Below are positions 9,327 to 16,947 of a stretch of DNA of 49,957 nt, in pieces. Below the pieces are notes generated by a model. It made no database searches. It was not told the DNA's origin and was given only the letters and a program-made list of their open reading frames with translations. Each line of letters begins with the position of its first letter. The stretch's first letter is position 1. The stretch spans positions 36,729 to 86,685 of the forward strand of contig JAENYU010000014.1 in the NCBI GenBank assembly GCA_016841625.1, in the 5' to 3' direction. A program made the position numbers and the translations under genes. This stretch comes from Methanobacteriota archaeon (GTDB lineage: Archaea > Halobacteriota > Methanosarcinia > Methanosarcinales > Methanosarcinaceae).

Positions 9327-9962
9327 TTATTTTAATAAAAAAGCTACAACTGTAGACATAATTAAAAATATTGTTGAAATTATAATGGTATCTGTATTTC
9401 TTTTCAAAAAGGATGTTTCACTTTTTTTATATCGAAGAAATATTTGGGAATGTTTTTTAAATTCAATTTTAAACCCATAAAAGAGCCAAGCTAAACAAAT
9501 CATAAGTATAAACGCCCTAAATATAAACGCCCACTCAGTTAAATATTGCAATCCATTTCTTTTAAGGTAAACGGCTGCTTCTGTTATGCTTACGCCCGCA
9601 ATAAACCAAGACAAATAACTAGTAATTAACGAAAAAGCCCAATTTCGGCGTTTTTTTACAATGGATTTGATTTTTTCATATAAGCCCACTTGTACACTTG
9701 TATCATCCATTGAGAAAAGAAATATTTCACTAGGTTTGAAATCAATAGAAACATAAGGGTTACGAATAAGCAAATTTAAACTTTTTATTTTATCTCTAGG
9801 GTGAGAAAACAGTTCATCTAAATTTTCAAACATGAATCCATCAGCTTTTATTTCTATTTCACTGGATACTTCTTTAAAAACATTGTAAATATCTTCGATA
9901 TCTTCTCGGTATATTTTAACAGGTGGTAAATGTTCCCCAAGAGATTTTTCTAATTTCTTCAT
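9327..9962 (-). CDS. hypothetical membrane protein (cytosolic N-domain, about three C-terminal TM segments)
   Basis: This is an unrecognised 211-aa protein. Residues 1-105 are soluble and charged. Hydrophobic segments follow at about 108-130 (WAFSLITSYLSWFIAGVSI), 143-165 (WAFIFRAFILMICLAWLFYG) and 190-210 (TIIISTIFLIMSTVVAFLL). A TTTAAATAT TATA-like element about 30 bases upstream of the ATG and the lack of a Shine-Dalgarno suggest a leaderless transcript. A soluble sensor plus TM tail is a layout seen in some defence effectors and in signalling proteins, but no specific domain is visible, so no function is assigned. Confidence 0.6.
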   Translation of the reverse strand: MKKLEKSLGEHLPPVKIYREDIEDIYNVFKEVSSEIEIKADGFMFENLDELFSHPRDKIKSLNLLIRNPYVSIDFKPSEIFLFSMDDTSVQVGLYEKIKSIVKKRRNWAFSLITSYLSWFIAGVSITEAAVYLKRNGLQYLTEWAFIFRAFILMICLAWLFYGFKIEFKKHSQIFLRYKKSETSFLKRNTDTIIISTIFLIMSTVVAFLLK

Positions 9963-10052
9963 TGAAGCAAAAATTGTAAAAGTCGATATTTAAAGGTTTC
10001 TAAAGTCTTACTTTCTGGGGATGTACTGTAATAATTAGGTGATTTGATTTTT

Positions 10053-10247
10053 TTAATTTTTATATCTATTAATAATCCCATAAATTCCTAAAAAAGCAAA
10101 TACTACAGCAACAAATACAGCCGCTTTAATAGCAAATTGTCCTAGATCAATATTTATATTTGTTATAATTAATATTACACCCATAATAAATAATACTGCT
10201 ACTATTCCACCGCCTTTTAAATCACCAAAACTTAAAGATTGTGTCAT
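10053..10247 (-). CDS. small two-TM membrane protein
   Basis: This is a 64-aa protein with a short polar N-terminus (MTQSLSFGDLKGGG) and two hydrophobic helices at about 15-30 and 38-58, ending INRYKN. It lies 90 bp upstream of, and in the same orientation as, the 211-aa membrane protein. No Shine-Dalgarno is obvious. The function is unknown; small membrane proteins of this form are common in archaeal viruses and plasmids. Confidence 0.5.
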   Translation of the reverse strand: MTQSLSFGDLKGGGIVAVLFIMGVILIITNINIDLGQFAIKAAVFVAVVFAFLGIYGIINRYKN

Positions 10248-10389
10248 TGTGAAATTAATCTAATATGTAATGAATCTTTTTGAAATATTTTTGCACATGC
10301 CTAAAAATATTTGCTATTCAATAAATCTTAACGTGATAAAGAAATGATTGTCAAAAAAAATAAATAAGTAAATCCACATTATTATATCT

Positions 10390-10479
10390 ATGCAAAAAAA
10401 ATTAGACAAAATAATACTGAAAATATGGGCATTTATATGTTTCTTTATACTTTTTCTTGCAGCAATTTATTTCACTTAA
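10390..10479 (+). CDS. possible 29-aa single-TM peptide
   Basis: The ORF reads MQKKLDKIILKIWAFICFF and continues with a hydrophobic stretch to IYFT. It has a basic N-terminus followed by one membrane segment. No Shine-Dalgarno was seen; a TTATAT word lies just upstream. Its 3' end overlaps the opposite-strand ORF at 10472-10564. In AT-rich DNA such ORFs arise by chance, so this is tentative. Confidence 0.25.
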   Translation: MQKKLDKIILKIWAFICFFILFLAAIYFT

Positions 10480-10564
10480 TAACTTCAAATTCTTTTCTTA
10501 ATTCTTCAATTTCTTTAAGATAGGGTTCTTTTGTTCCATCTCCGGCAATTAGTGCATTTGACAT
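10472..10564 (-). CDS. possible 30-aa helical peptide
   Basis: The ORF reads MSNALIAGDGTKEPYLKEIE, then a short charged helix ending FEVIK. A GAGGT Shine-Dalgarno sits 7 bases before the ATG, which is better support than its length alone gives. The second half is a one- to two-heptad amphipathic helix. The function is unknown. Confidence 0.4.
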   Translation of the reverse strand: MSNALIAGDGTKEPYLKEIEELRKEFEVIK

Positions 10565-11676
10565 TGTTATACCTCGTATTGTTCAAAATAAATTTTTCAA
10601 TTTTTCAAAATCGTTATCGTGCAAAGCAAAATAGAATTTTTATAAATTTTTCAATTTTTTTATTACATACAAAATAAATATAATATCAATAAAATATAAA
10701 AATGTTGATATCCTTCTGAAAAAGAAGGAAAAATAAACCTGAAAATAAGAGATTAAAGGAAAAATAGCAACATTCTATCTTACAATGTTGCTATCCTGAA
10801 CCTGAACAAAAAAGTGCATTTTTTACACAATTTTTTGCATTATTCAAATTTGTGCCATCGTTCATTAGCATCAAGGAGTAAAAAAAAGATTTTCAATCAA
10901 AGTAGTTAACTTTGCAACATTCTAAATCTAATAATCTTTACTCTCTCTTCTCTCCTTCCTTAATTTTAATACTTTCTAAATTGTTTGCGTAGGTATTTGC
11001 CTATATTATAATAAGAAAAAGATGAAATCGTATATGTTGCTCTATCCCCGCCATGACCATTCTCCTCCACCCCCCTTTGCGAGCAACCCCTGACCTGCGG
11101 AGGTCGGAGGGATTCCCCTGGTTGCCTATGGAGTGCTTCCTTGGGAGATGTCCTTGGGAGTGCCTCCTTGACCTGTCGCAAAATTGACTTTATGAAAACA
11201 GTATCAGTCAAGCCTGCTCTTTCCTGACCATGCAACACCAAATATTGAAAACAGTATCGGTAGAACGTGGACAGCCTCCCTTTACCCCTGTCCTGACCTG
11301 CCCTGTTACTTGCCTGCACCCTGCACCCTATGACTCCACATGTTTGAGGTCTGCTTCCAAAGCCATCTTATACTGTTCTTCTGCCTTGGTCTACCCTACT
11401 ACCAAGGCTGTGGACCGAGGACCATGGTACCCTGCTCCACTTGCTCTTACCTTTTGAAATGCCCTTCAACATGCTTTTTGAGCCGATACAGGGCAGAAAA
11501 TACCCTTGCAAATGCCAATATGCCTATTTTTAAAAAAAGTTTAAAATTCGTTTTGTATGTGATTTTTTGCAGGATAAAAAGGAAGAGTGTAAAAGAGTGT
11601 CCTGGCATAACCAACCGAATTAATCATTTTAATTTCCATAAAACCTATAATATGTAACATATCTTCCAATAATTTT
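10565..11676. other. gene-poor junction: AT-rich then an abrupt GC-rich patch
   Basis: From 10565 to about 11030 the DNA is AT-rich and holds TTTTTCAATTTTT words and a strong hairpin at 10764-10794. From about 11040 to 11460 it is much richer in G+C than its surroundings and carries a 13-bp direct repeat TGAAAACAGTATC (11193-11205 and 11246-11258). Open frames here (for example 10966-11319, minus) show no recognisable protein sequence. I suspect mobile-element debris, but cannot name it. Confidence 0.45.
10764..10794. repeat. 11-bp perfect hairpin
   Basis: The arms ATAGCAACATT (10764-10774) and AATGTTGCTAT (10784-10794) flank a 9-nt loop. No T-tract follows. It could be a protein-binding palindrome or a structured end of the integrated element. 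Confidence 0.6.
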
Positions 11677-11692
11677 TCAAGGTTTTATGTAA
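11639..11692. repeat. inverted repeat at the edge of the IS21 remnant
   Basis: CATAAAACCT (near 11639) and AGGTTTTATG (near 11683) form a perfect 10-bp inverted repeat that brackets the truncated end of the istA-like fragment. It may be a terminal or junction sequence of an insertion element. Confidence 0.4.
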
Positions 11693-11985
11693 CAAAAAAG
11701 ACCTGTTTTGTGGGAGGGAGAATTGAGCAAAACCCATTTCTTTGATTTCACGAAAGAGACGAACGGCGGTATAAGATCCCTCATTAAGCTTTTCCATAAT
11801 GTAAGGTTTGTATGGATCAAGCTTGCTCTTTCTTCCAGATGTTTCTGGGGTTCAGGCAAGGTTTTCAGCCGAAGATATTTCCTCACAGTTTTCTTGTCAA
11901 AACCTGTTTGTCTGGCGATTTCATTGATGCCAAAGCCTCGTGAATACAAATCTCGTATCAATAGCCATTCCTCCGTTTTCAGCAT
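11677..11985 (-). pseudogene. IS21-family transposase (IstA) N-terminal fragment
   Basis: The 102-aa frame begins MLKTEEWLLIRDLYSRGFGI and continues NEIARQTGFDKKTVRKYLRL. This is the helix-turn-helix head of IstA transposases, including the typical TLPEPQK linker. After about residue 53 the family-like sequence continues in another frame, where SKLDPYKPYIMEKLNEGSY and TAVRLFREIKEMGF can be read. There is thus one frameshift near GAAAGAGC, and the copy ends soon after MGF. A full IstA has roughly 400-500 residues, so this is a dead remnant. No istB was seen. Confidence 0.75.
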
Positions 11986-11993
11986 GATTTATG

Positions 11994-12015
11994 ATCCTTG
12001 AGCTTTCTCAAGGAT
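11994..12015. repeat. 9-bp hairpin between two IS remnants
   Basis: ATCCTTGAG / CTCAAGGAT with a 4-nt loop is a perfect stem between the start of the IS21 remnant and the truncated end of the ISH3-like gene. It could be an IS end or a terminator. Confidence 0.45.
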
Positions 12016-12031
12016 TGGAGATGGGGGAATT

Positions 12032-12627
12032 TTAACCCGGCCAAAAGGAGGAATTATTCACCGGCCTTGACATTTTAATGAGGGCGATAAAATGGGAAAG
12101 GTATTCAACTTTTGTTTTATCCTTTTCGACAGGAAGAACAGATAAGGTAAACCTTTCATTCTTGTTAATGATATAAAGGGAGACATACGAGTAAAAGGAG
12201 TTTGTTGACTTTTTAGCCTGCCCACCTATTACATATTTCTCGTTAGATGAATCTTTTTTCCCGTAATACGGATCATTGGTATAATCGACAGCGAATTCGT
12301 AACTTTTACCTGTTTTCAGGGTTTCTATTATTTCTTGAAGGAGAATATTTTCATTCGATTTGATCAGTTCATCCATTTTTAGTTTATAAGGTGGTATCGT
12401 AGGGATGTTTCACAAGCGACATTCTGATACTGTGCTGAGACTGAATGAACAGAATTCCTGTTAACTGCCATACTCACAGCAGTACGAAAAATGTCTTCAC
12501 TTGTAAGAGAACCATTGATCTTTATAGTTACATGGTCATTGAGAGGTCTTAATGCGGCATCAATACATTCTTTTGCCTTTAATTCAATTTTAGGACTATA
12601 TCCGGCCTTATGTGATGAATGAGACAT
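12032..12627 (-). pseudogene. ISH3-like DDE transposase, frameshifted and C-terminally truncated
   Basis: Two consecutive frames make one transposase. The first (12627-12379) ends with an N-terminal region containing VSMAVNRNSVHSVSAQY and ACETSLRYHL. The second (12376-12032) carries the first catalytic aspartate in FAVDYTNDPYYGKK. Loss of one A in the run near 12385 explains the break, because restoring it gives RYHLIKLKMDELIKSN. The second half of the DDE domain is missing and the frame ends near SFWPG. The 5' end (SPKIELKAKECID) and its ATATATA promoter match those in front of the ORF at 15251. The ISH3/IS4-like assignment rests on family resemblance and is moderately sure. Confidence 0.7.
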
Positions 12628-12705
12628 ATGGCGGCGTTTTCATCATATATAATGGTACCGGAGGAACTTGTTTATGAGGAAATGAAAATTAGCAAAGTAC
12701 TGTAT

Positions 12706-12841
12706 TTAGGAAGAAAATGGGATTCTCTAAAGTACACTCCATTACATGAAGAAGAATGCTGAAGCAGATAAGCCATTCACACTCAACTCTCACGTAAGGG
12801 AAAGGTTGGAGATGTGGGAAGAGATTCTAGTTACATTATAA
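12706..12841 (+). pseudogene. decayed Cas1-like C-terminal fragment
   Basis: From 12746 the frame reads MKKNAEADKPFTLNSHVRER then LEMWEEI, closely paralleling the C-terminus of the ORF at 15251-15526. Upstream, RKKMGFSK can be read in a second frame, and inserting one G after TCTAAA restores GFSKGTLHYM. This is a one-base deletion. The sequence resembles the C-terminal tail of Cas1 proteins of some methanogen CRISPR loci, but I cannot confirm that without a search. It lies directly beside, and divergent from, the ISH3-like pseudogene. Confidence 0.5.
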
Positions 12842-12897
12842 AACAGAATCAAAAAAGAGAAATTAGGGAGAATATAATATTCTCCACATTTAACGAA

Positions 12898-14784
12898 TTA
12901 CTTTTCCTTATGGACTATTATTGATCCACCACCAATTGCAGTTGATAGAATCGCATCATCAGATTCCCCAGGCTGATTGTCATAGATTACAACAGTTTCA
13001 TTCCATATCTTCATCCTGAATAGGTCTACATCAGTGCTTGGTGTTAGATCAGCATCTATTGCACTAAGCATGAAAGCATATTCACCTCCGCCATTGATTG
13101 TTCCAACACCTTTGTACATGGCCTTTGAATTGACAACAACAAGCCAGTCATAGCTGGTTGATTTGAAGTTCAGGTCTGCAACCTGGAACTGGAATTCGGT
13201 ATTACCAGTTGGTACAGTAGCTCCTTTCTTATATTTTGAAACGAAACCAAATGTTGCCTTGCCTGTAAGGGCTGGGTCTGCTATGTAGTTACCTTCAAGT
13301 GAATCAATCCAACCACCACCAGTTACAAAGCCACCTTCAGGATCATAGACAACAACATAATCTGAGATTTCCATGTCGCTTCCGCCATCGTCATCTTTGA
13401 TGGTGAGCTTTATTGTGTAGACACCAGGCGATGGATAATAATGCGAAACTTTTACAATTCCGTTATCTGCATCACCTTTAGAAGTTTCATCATCTGATTT
13501 TATATCCCAGTCAATCACATAAGTATGTTCATCCAGGATGCCATCATCATTGAAAGTGGCAGACAGAACCACAGGAAGACTAATGTCAACAGGAGCATCT
13601 GGCAAATCCATTGAAGTTATTTCTGGAGCAGCGTTCTGAATAGTTACATCTACAGTAGCTACATCAGTCAGTTCACCATCGTTAACTTCCAACGTGACAG
13701 TTTCTGTACACTCATCATACCATGTTTTAGAATAAGTAGGGTAATCTAACCATTGAGTATCCCAGTCTCCATCACTATCAAAGTCCCACCTGTAAGTAAG
13801 AGCATCTCCATCTGGATCAGATGAACCAGAGGCACAAAACGTGATTTCAGAACCTTCGTAGCCTACATACGAAGCACCGGCATCAGCTACAGGTGATTTG
13901 TTAAAGTCTAACTCAAGAAGCCAGATATCTGAACTACCTAATCTGTCTGATACAAACGCTATCTTTTTTCCATCAGGACTCCATGCTGGCATATAATCTT
14001 TATGATTATCTGTTGTGAGTTGAAGAATGTTGTTTCCATTTTCGTCCATCAGCCATATATCATAATTGCCAGATTTATCCGAAGCATATGCTATGTTGTC
14101 ATCTGAGTTCCAACTAGGCCAAAAATTATTTCCCTCACCAAATGTTAGCTGAGTAGATTCAGTTCCATCGGCATTAATCATCCAGATTTGCCTATCTACC
14201 GCGGAATAAAAGATTATTTTAGTTCCATCCGGACTCCATGATAAGTAATCTAGATGAAAGATATTAGTTGTTATTTGCTGCTTGTCATCCCCATTAGATT
14301 TCATAATCCAAAGATCGTAGCCTCCACTAAGGCTGTTTTTTATATATGCTATTTTAGTTCCATCCGGACTCCAAGCAGGTGTTCCTTCATGTTGCCAATC
14401 CGTTGTTATCTGTGAAAGATCAGTTCCATCAATGTTGATTACATATACATCTTTGTTTGAACTACCATCAACGATTGTTTTTTGAAAAGTTACTTTTGTT
14501 CCATCATGATTCCATGCATTCACAAAACAGCTACTATACATTGTATTAGGGATTGCTATTTCATTATTTCCATCAAAATCCATAATCCATATACTTCCAT
14601 AGCCTTGAGCATTTGATGTGAAGACTATTTTCGTTCCGTCTGGACTCCATGAAGGTGCCCATTCATCAGTTGACATGTCTGTTAAACGTGTCAAACTCTT
14701 CACTGTGACTGTTGCTTCTACAGTTCCAATACTTGCTACAAAGAATACAGCCATAATAGCAAGTACTATGATTTTTGGTTTCAA
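12898..14784 (-). CDS. secreted TolB-like beta-propeller / PKD surface protein
   Basis: This 628-aa exported protein starts at TTG, 7-8 bases after a strong GGAGGAACT ribosome site. A signal peptide occupies about residues 1-24 (IIVLAIMAVFFVASIGTVEA). Six propeller blades follow, each marked by SWSPDGTKI or variants (about 46, 91, 138, 182, 226 and 269), as in TolB/PD40 repeats. Two PKD-type Ig-like domains lie at about 298-385 (SDPDGDALTYRWDFDSDGDW) and 390-485. The tail has a GGGWI...GKATFGFVSKYKKGA module often found after PKD domains. No C-terminal TM anchor is evident. A cell-envelope or adhesion role is likely. It sits alone among IS remnants, so it may have moved in with them. Confidence 0.85.
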   Translation of the reverse strand: MKPKIIVLAIMAVFFVASIGTVEATVTVKSLTRLTDMSTDEWAPSWSPDGTKIVFTSNAQGYGSIWIMDFDGNNEIAIPNTMYSSCFVNAWNHDGTKVTFQKTIVDGSSNKDVYVINIDGTDLSQITTDWQHEGTPAWSPDGTKIAYIKNSLSGGYDLWIMKSNGDDKQQITTNIFHLDYLSWSPDGTKIIFYSAVDRQIWMINADGTESTQLTFGEGNNFWPSWNSDDNIAYASDKSGNYDIWLMDENGNNILQLTTDNHKDYMPAWSPDGKKIAFVSDRLGSSDIWLLELDFNKSPVADAGASYVGYEGSEITFCASGSSDPDGDALTYRWDFDSDGDWDTQWLDYPTYSKTWYDECTETVTLEVNDGELTDVATVDVTIQNAAPEITSMDLPDAPVDISLPVVLSATFNDDGILDEHTYVIDWDIKSDDETSKGDADNGIVKVSHYYPSPGVYTIKLTIKDDDGGSDMEISDYVVVYDPEGGFVTGGGWIDSLEGNYIADPALTGKATFGFVSKYKKGATVPTGNTEFQFQVADLNFKSTSYDWLVVVNSKAMYKGVGTINGGGEYAFMLSAIDADLTPSTDVDLFRMKIWNETVVIYDNQPGESDDAILSTAIGGGSIIVHKEK

Positions 14785-14915
14785 TTTAAGTTCCTCCTTT
14801 GTAGATTCTGCAAAAATATTAGAGGTTAAAATCCAAAAAATGAAGTGATAATTTCTCCAAATATCCTATAAGAATACAAACCTAATTTACACCCCACATT
14901 GACTCAGTTCCAAAA

Positions 14916-15005
14916 ACTAGTGTCGCGTCAACAACCATGTGTTGTATGATTACAAGTTATTGTGATTGATTATATACGACATTTTATGCTTGACTTGACA
15001 CTAGT
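14916..15005. mobile_element. MITE-like element with 16-bp terminal inverted repeats
   Basis: ACTAGTGTCGCGTCAA (14916-14931) is the reverse complement, with two mismatches, of TTGACTTGACACTAGT (14990-15005). The 90-bp unit is non-coding. The palindromic CTAG at each edge (14917-14920 and 15001-15004) could be a 4-bp target duplication, as in IS5-type insertions. The core would then be TGTC...GACA. Confidence 0.6.
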
Positions 15006-15018
15006 GATAAAAGTAAGT

Positions 15019-15067
15019 GTAATATCATTACATAAAATTTATAATTTTACTTGTGTAATGATGTTAC
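15019..15067. repeat. 49-bp imperfect palindrome
   Basis: GTAATATCATTACA (15019-15032) pairs with TGTAATGATGTTAC (15054-15067) at 13 of 14 positions. The AT-rich loop is partly self-complementary. It begins 14 bp after the MITE-like element. Confidence 0.55.
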
Positions 15068-15250
15068 GGCACAACAATGGTAACTATAGACCTAACTATT
15101 AATAATCTTTCTTAGCTACCTGTCTTCTTAGATCAAGGATCTCAAATTAGCTCTGAAAATCGATGTTCTAATTTCAGTACTTCGCTAATTTTCGTTTCCT
15201 CGTAAACATGGTTGCCCGAAAGCTATATATAGGATAAAAATGCCCCTCAT

Positions 15251-15526
15251 ATGTCTCTTTTATCATCTAAGCCCGTATATAGCTCTAAAATTGAATTAAA
15301 GGCAAAAAAGGACCTGAATTTTATCAAGCCTGAGTATGAAATTGAGAGGGTTGATTCCTATGAGATAAGGCACAAGATTCTCAATATTTCTTATGCCGAT
15401 TGGAAGAAGTTGGGGTTTTCAAAAGGAGCATTGCATTACATGAAGCAGAATGCAAAGTCAGATAAACCGTTTACCCTTAATGCTCATGTTCTGGAAAGGG
15501 TGAATAAGTGGGAAGAATTTATGTAA
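15251..15526 (+). pseudogene. chimeric ORF: transposase 5' end fused to a Cas1-like C-terminus
   Basis: This intact 91-aa frame has two parts. Residues 1-18 (MSLLSSKPVYSSKIELKA) and the promoter before them match the 5' end of the ISH3-like transposase remnant at 12627 (MSHSSHKAGYSPKIELKA). From about residue 22 the sequence is unrelated to it: SYEIRHKILNISYADWKKLG then FSKGALHYMKQNAKSDKPFT and a tail HVLERVNKWEEF. This second part is the same as the decayed copy at 12746-12841. I read it as a Cas1-like C-terminal tail captured behind a transposase promoter, and class it as a pseudogene fragment. It could still be expressed. Confidence 0.5.
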
Positions 15527-15627
15527 ACTACTTACATAGACACGTAGAGTAAATGTAAAAATTTAAGTAAGATATAATCAATTTGTAATGTGGTATTTTT
15601 TAAGTATCTTTTTATAGAAGTGATAAT

Positions 15628-16494
15628 GTGGCTTTATGGGATGCAGTAAAAAAGGGTGCACAAAAAATGGCAGAGGGTGCTGGTAAAGTATCCGATGAAA
15701 TACAACGGCGTGAAGAGCTAAAAGGAAATAAAACAAAAGCATTGCGGCGACTCACATTGAAGCAGCTTCAATATATGGCAAAAAATTATGGAATTAAAGT
15801 TACATCTCATGAATTTGTATTTGATGATGAACAAGCTCCCAAGTTAACCATAGATGATTATATAATTTCCATAAGATCTAACTTAAGTTATGAGGAAATA
15901 ATAAATTATCTCAAAAAACGAAAAGTTAATGTTTCGGATTTAATAAGTGACTCAAACCAAAATAATAACGCTATTGTATCTAGTAAATCCCAAACTAATA
16001 AACCCCACACAGAAATTTCAACCGAACTTTCTTCAGATGAAGAAATGTTAGATTCGGTGCTTAGCACAATATCACAAGAGTATGATAATTCCTTAAAAGT
16101 TATTGATGAATATGATTTCGAAAACCATCTTTATACTCTTTTAAATTTCACATACGGTAAAAATGGTTGGAATATCTATCGACAAGTAGAATGTGGAAAA
16201 TTTAATGAGAAAATTGATATTGTACTTGAAAATCATGCAACTAAGATAGCACTCGAATTGAAAATAGGTCGTACTAAGAATAAAATAAGAGATTCTTTAG
16301 GTCAACTACACTCATATGCTAAAGATTATCCAAATATTTCATTGGTAGTCTTAGACATAGGAAAAATAAGTCCTGAATTTTACGAGCTATTCAAACAAGA
16401 TTTAGACAACTTTGGAGTTTCTTTGTTAGTAATTAAAGGTAATCTTCGAAATAAGAGAAATAAAACAAAAACCGCAACTTTCAAATTTTCTTAA
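15628..16494 (+). CDS. PD-(D/E)XK nuclease-like protein
   Basis: This is a 288-aa protein starting at GTG. Residues 1-60 are basic and helical (ALRRLTLKQLQYMAKNYGIK), possibly a DNA-binding or SAP-like head. A polar linker follows at about 108-140. The C-terminal domain has the restriction-endonuclease fold pattern: E165 in FENHLYTLL, D197 in KIDIVL, E210-x-K212 in ALELKIG and Q226 in LGQLHSYAK. These are the expected metal and catalytic positions, all present. It lies 450 bp from the distal end of the CRISPR array in a region full of mobile DNA. A defence or restriction role is likely, but no partner methylase is present. Confidence 0.7.
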   Translation: MALWDAVKKGAQKMAEGAGKVSDEIQRREELKGNKTKALRRLTLKQLQYMAKNYGIKVTSHEFVFDDEQAPKLTIDDYIISIRSNLSYEEIINYLKKRKVNVSDLISDSNQNNNAIVSSKSQTNKPHTEISTELSSDEEMLDSVLSTISQEYDNSLKVIDEYDFENHLYTLLNFTYGKNGWNIYRQVECGKFNEKIDIVLENHATKIALELKIGRTKNKIRDSLGQLHSYAKDYPNISLVVLDIGKISPEFYELFKQDLDNFGVSLLVIKGNLRNKRNKTKTATFKFS

Positions 16495-16817
16495 CTTTTT
16501 TTATTGGATCAAAACCTACATTCTAACTTAAAGTATAGAGTTCCGTTTTTTCTTGTTAACTATATCCCCGAATAGGAGTTAGAGGGGATGAATTCGAACC
16601 CCTTCCACTAAAATGTCCCTTTTTTAGAAATACCTCTTGCATAAGTTTATTAAATAGAATAACCTATCTATATATGAGCCAGTTCTCAATTCATAAGCCA
16701 CACATACAACTCAAATACTCAAACTGGCTCGTATTCAACTTCTTACAATTACTTTCATCAACGCTCATTATTTTTACCCTTATTTTGAATTCTCGATAAA
16801 TCTAAAAAGGGAGGATT
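16495..16817. other. spacer between nuclease-like gene and the distal array end
   Basis: No gene was seen. GAGCCAGTT (16676-16684) and AACTGGCTC (16722-16730) form a perfect 9-bp inverted repeat. A T-loop-like TTCGAACCCC word near 16593 was checked for a tRNA, and none was found. Confidence 0.4.
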
Positions 16818-16934
16818 GTGATACAGATGCTTGAATATTGCCCCAAGTGCAAGAAGTATGTGCTTTCGACTCAGCATTTCGATGAAGTCTTCTATCGTGC
16901 GTTACATGTGTCCGTACTGCAACACTCGGTATAA
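16818..16934 (+). pseudogene. frameshifted zinc-ribbon remnant at the array edge
   Basis: After a GGGAGG site, GTG (16818) or ATG (16827) opens a frame with YCPKCKKYVLSTQHFDEVFY. One base further along, another frame reads YMCPYCNTRYNRHKIV, a second CxxC knuckle that runs directly into the first CRISPR repeat. Together the two halves look like a small zinc-ribbon protein with a one-base frameshift. The 3' end appears to have been cut by the array. Confidence 0.45.
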
Positions 16935-16947
16935 TCGGCACAAAATA

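Larger units (their letters stand above)
14785..15250. other. intergenic region with two palindromic elements and a transposase-type promoter
   Basis: No gene was seen. It contains a MITE-like element (14916-15005), a long imperfect palindrome (15019-15067), and at 15222-15250 a CTATATATAGG box that matches the promoter region of the ISH3-like pseudogene. Confidence 0.5.

Noticed and set aside
10966-11319. 117-codon minus-strand frame in the GC-rich patch
   Set aside because: Composition-driven, with no recognisable motif and no start signal; left as undefined DNA.
16560-16620. TTCGAACCCC word resembling a tRNA T-loop
   Set aside because: No matching D arm, anticodon arm or acceptor stem could be found around it on either strand.
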